Notes: generated by a model from the sequence alone, not told the origin. Positions 12,807-20,784 are shown, numbered from the stretch's first letter. The stretch: DNA of 64,000 nucleotides from Hyphomicrobium sp. (GCA_017512425.1 JAFWGI010000016.1:372001-436000), one strand, 5' to 3'. Made by a program: numbers and translations.

Positions 12807-13058
12807 AGCATCGCACCAGTTCTGAATTCCGCAGACTGTACGATGCGCTCCCCGCCAACATTCAAGTTCAAGCCCGCAAACAATTCGAACTCGTCAAACT
12901 CGACCCAAACCACGCGTCGCTGCGATTCAAAAAAAGTCGGCGACATTTGGTCTGCGCGGATTTCGTCGAACTATTGCGCACTTGCATTGCCGATTGATGG
13001 CGGTTTCTATTGGTTTTGGATCGGCTCTCACGCTGACTATGACCGGCTGCTACGCTAA
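12803..13058 (+). pseudogene. RelE/ParE-like toxin, frameshifted at an A7 run
   Basis: The frame from 12803 reads KHRTSSEFRRLYDALP and goes on through HASLRFKK, as in RelE/ParE-superfamily toxins that cleave mRNA or poison gyrase. After the seven-A tract at 12929-12935 it runs out of family and stops at 12997. The conserved C-terminal part (VGDIWSARISSNY, then GGFYWFWIGSHADYDRLL) continues in another frame to 13058. One A fewer would restore an intact protein of about 84 residues. Inactivation, polymerase slippage or a sequencing error are all possible. It is coupled to the upstream antitoxin. Confidence 0.8.
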
Positions 13059-13087
13059 GATTTTACGCAACAACGGAGCAATCAGCA

Positions 13088-13678
13088 GTGCAGTCTCGTT
13101 TTGGTGCCCCGGGCCTCGCAACGCGTTACCTGATTACGCAAAACAACTTCAATGCTTGGGCGGAAAGCGTCAAACCTCGCACACGCGCTTTGACGGCATT
13201 TTTTTTGATGCTCGTCGCCGTGGCATGCTCGGCAGCGATTATCGTCATGGCACCGCGCCTGGCACGCGAAAGTGCACTGTTGTGGTTTGGCAAGCACGCC
13301 GAGGGCGTGATCAAAAGCGCCGATGTCATTGAAGTCGGCAAATTCAAAGGCGGCGACCCGAAGTACCGGCTGCGGCTCGCCTATGAATTCCCGGCAGAAG
13401 ACGGAACCGCGCACGCTGGCCTGACCCAGCGCGATGACATCCGCACACCTCCCGGACTGAAACCGGGTGATGCAATCGGCGTCTACTACAGCGCCGCCAC
13501 ACCAACGAATTCTGTTGCAGACTACAATCTGCGCACCGACGTCTATGCGTTGCTGCTGTTCCTGCCGTGGATCGCGCTTTTCGGCATCCTGGGACCGCTA
13601 TTCTACCTGTACCGATGGCGGCAGTGGCGCCGCGCACCAAGCACGCTAGGTCATACGGAGCACACATCCGGCGCATAG
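13088..13678 (+). CDS. DUF3592 domain membrane protein
   Basis: The 196-residue product starts at GTG with GGAG 9 nt upstream. A membrane segment near residues 34-56 is followed by an extracytoplasmic domain with the DUF3592 pattern: a strand pair (GVIKSADVIEVG), LAYEFPAEDGTAH, and the signature PGDAIGVYYSAATPTNSV. A second membrane segment lies near 156-174. The function of DUF3592 is unknown. It may be co-transcribed with the phosphatase gene 32 nt downstream. Confidence 0.75.
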   Translation: MQSRFGAPGLATRYLITQNNFNAWAESVKPRTRALTAFFLMLVAVACSAAIIVMAPRLARESALLWFGKHAEGVIKSADVIEVGKFKGGDPKYRLRLAYEFPAEDGTAHAGLTQRDDIRTPPGLKPGDAIGVYYSAATPTNSVADYNLRTDVYALLLFLPWIALFGILGPLFYLYRWRQWRRAPSTLGHTEHTSGA

Positions 13679-13710
13679 CGAGTGCACTTCACGGCATTGG
13701 GGGACACGAC

Positions 13711-14265
13711 ATGGCCGCTACGATTTTCGACTGGCTGAAACGCATCGTCTTTGGCGGACCACGCACGCCGCCCGGCGAGTCGCCTTTTCCTGCCGGGACC
13801 GGCCCGGCGAAACTCCTCGTCATGCGCCATGCCGAGAAAACCGGAGACCGCCGCGACCCGAGTTTGTCGGACGCGGGCGCTGCCCGCGCCGAAAAACTCG
13901 CCGCCTACATTCCGAAGCAATTCGGCAAACCCGATTTCCTTTTCGCCGCGGCGAGCTCAAAGCGTTCAAGCCGGCCGTATGAAACACTGGAGCCGCTCGC
14001 AAACGCACTCGGATTGGAAATCGACGAGCGTTACGACGACGAAGATTACGACGCTCTTGTCGAGCGTCTCGCGAAGCCCGCGTACGCCGGAAATTTCGGC
14101 GTGATAGCTTGGCGGCATTCCGATATTCCAGCGCTGTGCGCGGCGCTCGGCGCGCCGGACGGAACTTATCCTGAAGATTGGCCGGAAGATCTCTACACGC
14201 TTGTTATCGAGATCTCATTCCGCGACACGCACGCAACCGCCCGCCAAATCACAGAGCCGTTTTGA
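13711..14265 (+). CDS. Histidine phosphatase superfamily protein
   Basis: The 184-residue product has the phosphoglycerate mutase-like signature LVMRHAEK (residues 35-42) with the catalytic His in RHA, then LSDAGAARAEKL and a late WRHSDIP carrying the second active-site His. The superfamily includes phosphatases and mutases; the substrate cannot be told. The N-terminal 30 residues (FDWLKRIVFGG) may be amphipathic. The start is the ATG at 13711 after GGGGGACAC. Confidence 0.75.
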   Translation: MAATIFDWLKRIVFGGPRTPPGESPFPAGTGPAKLLVMRHAEKTGDRRDPSLSDAGAARAEKLAAYIPKQFGKPDFLFAAASSKRSSRPYETLEPLANALGLEIDERYDDEDYDALVERLAKPAYAGNFGVIAWRHSDIPALCAALGAPDGTYPEDWPEDLYTLVIEISFRDTHATARQITEPF

Positions 14266-14345
14266 TAATAGGGCGATGGTTTGAATACATCAGTGCTAGG
14301 ATATATCTTCTCCATCAGCTAGTTCAGCATGGGGGGAGATGCGCG

Positions 14346-14969
14346 ATGTTCAGTTCAATACTCAATCGCAAATCGCTTATTTTGGCATTTGCACTCTTTT
14401 CCAGCTTATTTGCCGTCCATAACTCAGAAGCACAGCCAAATATCATCACATGCGATAGCCACAACCAAACCACCGGGAAGGTAACGCTGCAAACTCAGCG
14501 CGGTGAAGCCTCGGGTAAAGTTTGCCTGGACGATGGTGACAGCCTCTCAATCGGCCCGACGTGGATGCGATTAAGCGGAATTGACGCTCCTGCACTCGGC
14601 CGCAACTGCAAAAAGAATATGGACGAGCTGCGCTGTAAGATTGGTGCAGAAGCGGCGAATGCACTTGCCGATTTATTGATGGATGGCGCTTCCTGCAAGG
14701 CGACAGAGCGGGACGGCTTTAACCGTTGGAGCGCCACATGCACTCTGCCAAGCGGCGGCGATCTTGGAGCCAAACTCGTCGAACAAGGTTTTGCCTGTGC
14801 GGCCACGAAATATGGTGACCAATACGAGGGTTTAGAAAAGGCTGCACGCGCTGCTGGAAAAGGCCTATGGGCCAAAGGGTCCGGCATCGATTTCTCGAAA
14901 GCCTGCAAAAAGATGGGCAAGCATAAGAAAGCCGCTAAATCGTGGTGGCAGCAGTACGTGTCGCGCTGA
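14346..14969 (+). CDS. Thermonuclease-fold (SNase-like) secreted protein, catalytic Glu missing
   Basis: The 207-residue product has a signal peptide (residues 1-29) and a staphylococcal nuclease-like domain. RLSGIDAP matches the R35...D40 segment of SNase (here R75 and D80), and ERDGFNR matches the region of R87. The Glu expected three residues after the Asp is alanine (A83), so classical Ca-dependent nuclease activity is doubtful. Seven or more cysteines suggest disulfides. A lysine-rich tail ends with KAAKSWWQQY. The start at ATG 14346 follows GGGGGAG. Confidence 0.7.
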   Translation: MFSSILNRKSLILAFALFSSLFAVHNSEAQPNIITCDSHNQTTGKVTLQTQRGEASGKVCLDDGDSLSIGPTWMRLSGIDAPALGRNCKKNMDELRCKIGAEAANALADLLMDGASCKATERDGFNRWSATCTLPSGGDLGAKLVEQGFACAATKYGDQYEGLEKAARAAGKGLWAKGSGIDFSKACKKMGKHKKAAKSWWQQYVSR

Positions 14970-14977
14970 TTTTCATC

Positions 14978-15002
14978 GGAACCTCGCGCGTTGCCTCGCG
15001 TT
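14978..15002 (+). promoter_or_regulatory. EcfG (general stress sigma factor)-type promoter for the PfpI gene
   Basis: GGAAC (14978-14982), a 16-nt spacer, and CGTT (14999-15002) match the EcfG consensus of Alphaproteobacteria exactly. It ends 40 nt before the start codon of the PfpI-family gene, a sensible 5' leader. Confidence 0.7.
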
Positions 15003-15042
15003 TCTTCATTCCAGATCGGATGAACAACGCCGAGGGTTAGTT

Positions 15043-15621
15043 ATGGTCAAAATTGCGAAATCAAAAATTCTCGTTCTTGCAACGGATGGGTTCGAGCAGT
15101 CGGAACTCGAAGTGCCGTTGACGAAATTGCGCGGTGAAGGCGCTCTCGTCCACGTCGGCTCGCCCGCAGGACGCAAGGACAAGAAGGAAATTAAAGGCTG
15201 GAAAAATGGCGACTGGGGCAATGGTGTGCCCGTCGATGTCGAATTGAACGAGGCGAGCGTAAAATTCTACGATGCGCTCGTTCTGCCAGGCGGCCAAATC
15301 AATCCGGACACGCTGCGTCAGACGCCTGAGGCGGTTGCCTTCATCAAGGAATTTCTCGCATCAGGCAAAACCGTCGCCGCCATTTGTCATGCCCCGTGGC
15401 TGCTGATCGAAGCCAATGGCGTCAAAGGCCGCAAGATGACGTCGTACAAATCGATCAAGACCGACATGGTCAACGCAGGCGCAAACTGGGTCGATGAAGC
15501 GGCCGTCGCCGATCAGGGTATCGTTACAAGCCGCAACCCGGATGACCTCGATGCCTTCGTCTCCAAAATTATCGAGGAGATTGAGGAAGGCAAACACGAG
15601 CGCGCCGTGCTCGCGGCGTAG
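15043..15621 (+). CDS. DJ-1/PfpI family protein (class I glutamine amidotransferase-like)
   Basis: The 192-residue product has the DJ-1/PfpI active-site pattern: E18 in TDGFEQSE, and the nucleophile C115 followed by H116 in AAICHAPW. Members of this subgroup (E. coli YhbO, PfpI) are linked to stress protection; deglycase, glyoxalase and peptidase activities have been proposed and are disputed. GAGGG precedes the ATG. The EcfG-type promoter directly upstream supports a general stress role. A hairpin follows the stop codon. Confidence 0.9.
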   Translation: MVKIAKSKILVLATDGFEQSELEVPLTKLRGEGALVHVGSPAGRKDKKEIKGWKNGDWGNGVPVDVELNEASVKFYDALVLPGGQINPDTLRQTPEAVAFIKEFLASGKTVAAICHAPWLLIEANGVKGRKMTSYKSIKTDMVNAGANWVDEAAVADQGIVTSRNPDDLDAFVSKIIEEIEEGKHERAVLAA

Positions 15622-15649
15622 TACTTGCAAACATAAAGATCACATAGAC

Positions 15650-15687
15650 AACCCGGTCGAGGCGACGTCTTGGCCGGGTTATTTCTT
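15650..15687 (+). terminator. Terminator-like hairpin after the PfpI gene
   Basis: AACCCGG (15650-15656) pairs with CCGGGTT (15674-15680), followed by ATTTCTT. It overlaps the 3' end of the convergent DUF3617 gene and may serve both directions. Confidence 0.5.
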
Positions 15688-16218
15688 GTCCTGAATCTTG
15701 TTGATGTTCACGGTGATCCCGCCTGGCATCTGCAGGTCGCCGGCTTTGACGCCGTCGGGGCATTTATCCGACAGCCACTTGGCGTTTTGCGTCATCGACA
15801 TTTTTTCGGGCGCGTTTTTGCCACCGGCAATCGCCGGCATTCCATTGACTGTACCTGTGATGTCGACCTTGTACGACGATTGAAAATCGCCGGTCATCAC
15901 AGTTTTCGTCGTCGACGTCATGCCTGCCACTTTGCATTCGGATTCGATCACGATGGCGCCGCCGTCGCGCTTCATCTCCATTTTCGGGCACATATCCTTG
16001 GTCAGCGACAAGCCGGCCGCCATCATGGCTTTGTCGCTGGCCGCATCGATGCAGGCATGCACGGCCATATCCGGCAGACCGGCACCCGCATCTTGCACCA
16101 TGCGGATTTCCCAATAACCCGTTTTGCGCGCAGGAAAATCAATCTGTTCGGAATGCGATGGGTCGCTCAGACAGAGCAGTGCAAACATGGCCAAAGCGAG
16201 CGCATGCCAATTCCGCAT
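15679..16218 (-). CDS. DUF3617 family secreted protein
   Basis: The 179-residue product has a signal peptide (ALALAMFALLCLSDPSHS) and the DUF3617 pattern: GYWEIRMVQD near the start, a conserved Cys in VHACIDAASDK, MCPKMEMKRDGGAIV, and a late KCPDGVKAGDLQMPGG. The function of this periplasmic family is not known. I chose the ATG at 16218, with GGAG 7 nt upstream, over the ATG at 16248. The gene is convergent with pfpI. Confidence 0.75.
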   Translation of the reverse strand: MRNWHALALAMFALLCLSDPSHSEQIDFPARKTGYWEIRMVQDAGAGLPDMAVHACIDAASDKAMMAAGLSLTKDMCPKMEMKRDGGAIVIESECKVAGMTSTTKTVMTGDFQSSYKVDITGTVNGMPAIAGGKNAPEKMSMTQNAKWLSDKCPDGVKAGDLQMPGGITVNINKIQDKK

Positions 16219-16304
16219 TTTTGATCTCCAGTGTTCGATGCGCATCATCGCTCGACACGGCTTTCACTACCAGATCGATTTTAGGAGACTGCACGCAGGC
16301 CGCG

Positions 16305-16607
16305 TTACGACGCCGCCTTCAGCGCCCTGAGCGTGCCCTGCATTTGCAAGCTGCGCAGGATCATGAGCAGAGTATAGCGCACGGCTTCGTCGACAGAGTC
16401 TACGAAATGATTGGGATCGGCCATGTTCGACGATACCCAGACAAGCTTGCCCGCCGTCACGCGCCAGCTGCCGAAATAGGTACGCCCCCGAAGGACCGTC
16501 ACGCCGGCGCCTGTCAGCCCTTCACGCAACGCGAAACCGGCCGAACCGATCTCGGGAATATCCAGAAGCGCTGTATGTAATGCCTGGTCGGGAGAAACTG
16601 ACAACAT
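16305..16607 (-). CDS. Conserved-looking hypothetical protein
   Basis: The 100-residue product has no signal peptide or membrane segment. A central part (RGRTYFGSWRVTAGKLVWVS) looks like a beta-hairpin, and a C-terminal helix (VDEAVRYTLLMILRSLQMQG) follows. I do not recognise a family. It is divergent from the thioesterase gene. Confidence 0.5.
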   Translation of the reverse strand: MLSVSPDQALHTALLDIPEIGSAGFALREGLTGAGVTVLRGRTYFGSWRVTAGKLVWVSSNMADPNHFVDSVDEAVRYTLLMILRSLQMQGTLRALKAAS

Positions 16608-16758
16608 GATGCCACAACAATAAATGCCACACGCGATTGTTCGCAGTTTAAAAGCGGAGTGTTGCTGAACCGTTTACAACTGCACCGCATTGAACATCTG
16701 CGATCGTCCGGCCACTGTCGTCGCTGTCCGCCTGCTCGCAACCTATGAGGCCCATGCC

Positions 16759-17211
16759 ATGCCGCTCGTCGACACCGCCGCCGCTCAGACCGGAAAGGCC
16801 AAAGCTGCGCCGCGCGAGGTACCGGCCACGGAGCCTGTTTTAAGAACCATCGCCATGCCGGCCGACACCAACCCATCGGGCGATGTGTTCGGCGGATGGA
16901 TCATGTCGCAAATGGACATGGCCGCCGGCAACGCGGCGTCGCGCTTGTCGAAAGGCCGCTGCGCAACGGTCGCCGTCGAAACGATGACGTTTCTCTCACC
17001 CGTCCGCGTCGGCGATGAAGTCACCGTTTGGGCGAAACTCGTCAAACGCGGCCGCACCTCGATGACCTTCGACGTTGAAACCTGGCGCCGTCCGCGCGAT
17101 AGCGAGTTCCAAGCCTGCGTCACGCACGCGCTGTTTACGTTCGTCGCACTCGATCGCGCCGGACGTCCGCGCGAATTGCCGGCTGACGATACTGACGAAA
17201 CGTGGGTGTAA
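16759..17211 (+). CDS. yciA: Acyl-CoA thioesterase, YciA/hotdog family
   Basis: The 150-residue product hydrolyses acyl-CoA to free acid and CoA if it acts like YciA. The hotdog-fold marks are NPSGDVFGGWIMSQMDMAAG (residues about 38-57), ATVAVETMTFLSPVRVGDEV, and the later strand RRPRDSEFQACVTHALFTFV. The N-terminal 25 residues are extra and Ala-rich. The start at 16759 follows GAGG. A small membrane-protein gene begins 5 nt after the stop and is probably co-transcribed. Confidence 0.88.
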   Translation: MPLVDTAAAQTGKAKAAPREVPATEPVLRTIAMPADTNPSGDVFGGWIMSQMDMAAGNAASRLSKGRCATVAVETMTFLSPVRVGDEVTVWAKLVKRGRTSMTFDVETWRRPRDSEFQACVTHALFTFVALDRAGRPRELPADDTDETWV

Positions 17212-17216
17212 TAGCC

Positions 17217-17477
17217 ATGACCGAGACGACAACCTGCGCCTGGCTACGCCGCACCTGGATCATTTTCAGCCTGCTCTGGCTCGGCTTCATCGCCTATCGG
17301 ACTTTTGAAGCCTGGCCTACGCTGCCGCTCGATATGGGCGGCGTAGACCCGGCAACGGACGCCGCATATCAAGCCGCACAGTTGCAACACGCCGCGATGG
17401 CCCTCGGCCTTGCGATTGCCGCGCCATTGATCACATGGTTGCTGTTGAAAATCGCGTGCCGCGCGCGCCGGCATTAA
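17217..17477 (+). CDS. Small membrane protein with two predicted TM segments
   Basis: The 86-residue product has hydrophobic segments near residues 13-28 (TWIIFSLLWLGFIAYR) and 60-79 (MALGLAIAAPLITWLLLK), with a short loop (LPLDMGGVDPATDAAYQAA) between. The C-terminus is basic (CRARRH). Its start lies 5 nt after the thioesterase stop. No family is recognised. Confidence 0.55.
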   Translation: MTETTTCAWLRRTWIIFSLLWLGFIAYRTFEAWPTLPLDMGGVDPATDAAYQAAQLQHAAMALGLAIAAPLITWLLLKIACRARRH

Positions 17478-17508
17478 ACGCTATTCCGGCGCGCCTAGCA
17501 TGTGGTGC

Positions 17509-18012
17509 TCAGCACTTCTTGAGCTTGGCCGCCAATTCGCGGAAGACTTCCGACCTTTGCGGCATGACAATCACCGACTGATCGCAACCCTGGCCCGCAA
17601 CCGCCATCTTGGCTTGGAAATAGCGGCCGTCGAGCTGCACCTCGAAACCGGTCGGCGTGATATTCCCCGAAACCGTGCCATCGATTTCGTTGATCTTGTC
17701 CTGCCACACACCGATGACCTTGCCGTCCTCGACTTGCAGCTGCGTCGCGGCGTGCAGCCGGAACGTGCCGCCGTCGTCGCAGCGCAAATTCTGCTGCATG
17801 CCGGGCGCATCCTTGCGCGGCAGATACGTCACGACGCATTTGAAGCTCGCCTGCGGGCCTGACGATGGCGTCATGACGGCGTTGCCAACCCAACGCCCGG
17901 CGAGTTGCAACAGCGGATCGTTTGGCTGAGGCGCAGCCCTATTTTCGGTGACGACGAATCCGGACGTGGCGAGCACGGCCAAGGCAGCGGCGACGCGATA
18001 TGACTTTTTCAT
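17509..18012 (-). CDS. Secreted beta-rich hypothetical protein (paralogue of the gene at 18521)
   Basis: The 167-residue product has a signal peptide (VAAALAVLATSGFVV) and a body with the pattern LAGRWVGNA, NLRCDDGGTFRL, GKVIGVWQDKINEIDGTVSG, FQAKMAVAGQGCDQSVIV. The same pattern recurs in the divergent neighbour, so the two form a paralogous pair. The family is common in Rhizobiales as a hypothetical protein; a lipocalin-like beta barrel is my inference. The ATG at 18012 is preceded by GGGAG; the longer open frame to 18381 has none. Confidence 0.65.
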   Translation of the reverse strand: MKKSYRVAAALAVLATSGFVVTENRAAPQPNDPLLQLAGRWVGNAVMTPSSGPQASFKCVVTYLPRKDAPGMQQNLRCDDGGTFRLHAATQLQVEDGKVIGVWQDKINEIDGTVSGNITPTGFEVQLDGRYFQAKMAVAGQGCDQSVIVMPQRSEVFRELAAKLKKC

Positions 18013-18520
18013 AGTGTGAACTCCCTCACCGGACGTGCGGCCGGCAAACCCCTGTGCGCGCTGATGGCAAACGGGCGGCAATCGCACGGCTGCCGCATGC
18101 CGGTCATCGCGCATTTGTTTTTGCGTCTGTAGAGTGCCGGTGCTGCCCCGCGTCCCGTGCACATGACGACGCTGGACCCGGATCGCGACCGATTGTGGGC
18201 GGCATTGGGGTAACATCGCGGGAAGTTCGCGTGACGCGACGCTGATGAGAATAACGTCGCGTCGGCGGAACGGACTTCGGCCGAAGGCGTTGTCAGCTCG
18301 GTTCAAGTGGCCGTTTAGCCCGCCAGTCGCGATCGCGCGCATCGCGCCTGCCGATTGGTTACCAACGAAAATTGGGGGCAAGGGGGTATTTGTGTCGCCG
18401 GAACGACACAGTCGGTCGCCAGCATCGCCCTCGCCAAATCGGAGCGGCTAGACGATACTGCGCCGCTCTAATCTAAGTCTCATGGCCACTTTCAACGGCT
18501 GTCTCATGGAGGGACTATTC
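18013..18520. other. 508-nt intergenic region with hairpins and an EcfG-like motif
   Basis: This divergent region holds a 9-bp inverted repeat (GACGCGACG at 18233-18241, CGTCGCGTC at 18255-18263), then GGAAC at 18267-18271 and CGTT at 18288-18291 with a 16-nt spacer (EcfG consensus, plus strand), and a second hairpin (TGTGTCG at 18391-18397, CGACACA at 18404-18410). The promoter-like motif lies 230 nt before the next gene, so it would give a long leader or a small RNA. I see no convincing small ORF. Confidence 0.45.
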
Positions 18521-19009
18521 GTGCTTTGCGCGACGTATTTCTCGCGGGTTTCTAAACTCGTATTTGCTTGCGGCCTTATTGGCCTTTCGGCGCCCGCCTT
18601 GGCGGCCGACAGCCCGTTCCAGTCGCTGGCTGGAACTTGGAATGGATCGGGCACCGCGAATTTTGAAGGCGGGACAAAAGAAAGCCTGCGCTGCAAAGGC
18701 TATTATACCAACGGCAGCGGCGGCGCGAATTTGGGACTGTCGATCCGCTGTGCGAACGCTTCCGCCAAGGTCGAACTTCGCGCGAACCTGAACTACGCCA
18801 ACGGCGCCGTCACCGGCGACTGGGAAGAGCGCACCTATAACCAGTCCGGCACAGTCACGGGCAAAGCGACCGCGAGCAAACTGAACCTCGCGATCAGCGG
18901 CGGCATCAACGGCTCGATGTCGGTGTCGGTCGCAGGCGGCTCGCACTCCGTCACCGTCTCGACGAGCGGCCCTGTTTTGAAGGGCATCAACATTTCGATG
19001 TCGCGTTGA
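18521..19009 (+). CDS. Secreted beta-rich hypothetical protein (paralogue of the gene at 17509)
   Basis: The 162-residue product starts at GTG 18521 with GGAGGG 7 nt upstream; an ATG at 18482 has no such site. A signal peptide (LVFACGLIGLSAPALA) is followed by SLAGTWNGSGTANFEGG, LRCKGYY, LSIRCANASAKVELRANL, GAVTGDWEERTYNQSGTVTG and late SVSVAGGSHSVTVST. The spacing of LAGxW, RC, GxVxGxW and GxVxG matches the divergent neighbour. Function is unknown. Confidence 0.65.
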   Translation: MLCATYFSRVSKLVFACGLIGLSAPALAADSPFQSLAGTWNGSGTANFEGGTKESLRCKGYYTNGSGGANLGLSIRCANASAKVELRANLNYANGAVTGDWEERTYNQSGTVTGKATASKLNLAISGGINGSMSVSVAGGSHSVTVSTSGPVLKGINISMSR

Positions 19010-19029
19010 CCCGCAACAAGGACCTCATC

Positions 19030-19377
19030 ATGCGATTGAATACGATTATGGCCGCTGCTGCACTTGCGCTCACAGCGCTGCCGCTCGCCAATTCACCCGC
19101 CGATGCAGCGCGCCGCGCTTATGAAGACGGATCGATCATCACCGCCTACAGCCGGCACGGCAATGGCTCGATCGATGGACCCGTTCGCCGTGGCCGCTAC
19201 GCCTGGGAAGTTATGCTGCCGCACGGCACGTGGGTCAGCTGCCGCCGCAGCTGTGAGGAAACACTCCGCGTCGAGACAGTCGACATCTTTGAGAACGACG
19301 GCCGCATGGTCGGTTACGGCACGCTGCAAAATCAGTGCGGCGTCTTCGGCTGCCTGGAACTACGCTTCCCGCGGTAG
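19030..19377 (+). CDS. Small secreted hypothetical protein
   Basis: The 115-residue product has a signal peptide (AAAALALTALPLANSPADA) and a mature part of about 90 residues with four cysteines, two in SCRRSC and two in QCGVFGC, suggesting two disulfides. The sequence WEVMLPHGTWVSCRRSC suggests a small beta-rich domain. AAGGA lies upstream of the ATG at 19030. It begins 20 nt after the previous gene and is probably co-transcribed with it. Family not recognised. Confidence 0.6.
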   Translation: MRLNTIMAAAALALTALPLANSPADAARRAYEDGSIITAYSRHGNGSIDGPVRRGRYAWEVMLPHGTWVSCRRSCEETLRVETVDIFENDGRMVGYGTLQNQCGVFGCLELRFPR

Positions 19378-19397
19378 ACCTCTATATTTGGCGCATC

Positions 19398-19474
19398 CGA
19401 CTCCGCTTACGCGGAGCCGGCGAAGAACGCCGCACCGGGGCCGCGCTTGCGGCCGGCTCCCCAAAGGGGAGTCG
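19398..19474. repeat. Nested palindromic intergenic element
   Basis: Three inverted repeats are nested or adjacent: CGACTCC (19398-19404) with GGAGTCG (19468-19474), CTCCGC with GCGGAG (19401-19416), and GGAGCCGGC (19413-19421) with GCCGGCTCC (19452-19460). It lies between convergent genes and resembles rhizobial palindromic elements; it may also end transcription. Confidence 0.6.
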
Positions 19475-19480
19475 CAAGCG

Positions 19481-20140
19481 CTAAATGAGGAATGGATTGG
19501 TCTTGCGCTCCGGGCCGAATTGGCCCGGAGGACCATGTCCGCAAATGAACGCCACATCATCGCCGAGCGGAAATAGCTTCGTCTTGATGGCGTTGATCAG
19601 CGCGTCGTGATCGCCGTACGGAAAATCCGTCCGGCCGATAGAGCCGCGGAATAAAACGTCGCCCACCAGCGCGAAGCGCTGTGCGCGATGGAAGAATACG
19701 ACCGATCCCGGTGAGTGCCCGGGGCAATGGAAAATCTCGAACGTGTGGCCGGCGACCGTCACGGTATCGCCGTCCTCAAACCAGAGATCCGGTTTGACGT
19801 TGCGCACGCCGGTGATCCCGTACATTTCGCCCTGCTTCTCGATCTTGTCGAGCAGGTGCTTGTCGGCTGGATGCGGGCCTTCGATTTTGACGCCTAAACG
19901 TTCGCGCAACTCATACGCGCCGCCGGCATGATCGATGTGGCCGTGCGTGAGCAGAATTTTTTCGATTGTAATTCCGGCTTCCTTGATGCCGCGTTCGATC
20001 TTGGCGAGATCGCCGCCAGGATCGACGACCGCACCTATCTTGCTCTCCTCATCCCAGATCAGCGTGCAGTTCTGCTCGAACGGCGTCACGGGAATGATGG
20101 CGGCTTTGAGCGCTGATTTCGGTTTGCCGGATGCGGTCAT
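19481..20140 (-). CDS. MBL-fold metallo-hydrolase, YcbL/glyoxalase II-like
   Basis: The 219-residue product has the metal-binding motif THGHIDHAGG, a later His in HCPGHSPGSVVFF, an Asp in ALVGDVLFRGSIGRTDFP, and the final His in ICGHGP. This is the full ligand set of the glyoxalase II-like branch, which hydrolyses S-lactoylglutathione or related thioesters. It is the short YcbL type, without the C-terminal helical domain of classical GloB. It is convergent with the secreted-protein pair. Confidence 0.88.
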   Translation of the reverse strand: MTASGKPKSALKAAIIPVTPFEQNCTLIWDEESKIGAVVDPGGDLAKIERGIKEAGITIEKILLTHGHIDHAGGAYELRERLGVKIEGPHPADKHLLDKIEKQGEMYGITGVRNVKPDLWFEDGDTVTVAGHTFEIFHCPGHSPGSVVFFHRAQRFALVGDVLFRGSIGRTDFPYGDHDALINAIKTKLFPLGDDVAFICGHGPPGQFGPERKTNPFLI

Positions 20141-20266
20141 GCGCGTGCTAAGCCTTCGCGTCAGAAACTCTGTCGCGCGGTCTTAGATCAAATCGCTTGG
20201 TGTGGGAAGCAAAGCCTGCCCGTCCGCCCGTGTCCGGCGACAAGCCGTTGTTCCGGGCCTTTGAGA

Positions 20267-20542
20267 TCAGTTCATGGACGACGTGGCGAACATGCCGTTG
20301 CGGGCTTCGGCCATCTTCTTGATGGCTTCCGTCAAGTGCGCTTCTGCGATGCTGGTCTGCCCGCGATAGCCATCGCCATCGGCAGCCAGTGCCGTCTTCG
20401 ATGCCGTCACGATGTCTTCCAGCATCCGCCGGCGCGCCGATGCCGTCACCGACATCGAGGCCAGTACCGCCTGATAGAGATCGCGCTCTTTCCGCTGCTC
20501 TTCAAGAAGCGCTTTCAACAACGCTTGAACTTCGAGCTGCAT
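20267..20542 (-). CDS. Hypothetical helical protein
   Basis: The 91-residue product is strongly helical (LEVQALLKALLEEQRKERDL, then YQAVLASMSVTASARRRMLE) with a later helix ending in EAHLTEAIKKMAEARNGM. A coiled coil is likely in the first 30 residues. There is no signal peptide, and no family is recognised. It lies 126 nt upstream of the MBL hydrolase gene on the same strand. Confidence 0.45.
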   Translation of the reverse strand: MQLEVQALLKALLEEQRKERDLYQAVLASMSVTASARRRMLEDIVTASKTALAADGDGYRGQTSIAEAHLTEAIKKMAEARNGMFATSSMN

Positions 20543-20784
20543 CGTTTGCCTCTAACCCATTTTCGATAGGGGATTTCGCGTATGGCGAATCATTTGCCCC
20601 GACAATGTCCATGAGACCGCCAAATCGTTAACGACGTCTTAGTGCTGTAGAGGATCGCGAACGCAAACCCGTGCGGGCAATTTATTCTCCCTCTCCGCGC
20701 CTTCACCGCCGCTAACCATTCGCCTCCCTTTCCGGTCTGTTGGCGCCGGGCTACAGTCAGCCGGCACGCAGGCGGGGCATACAC

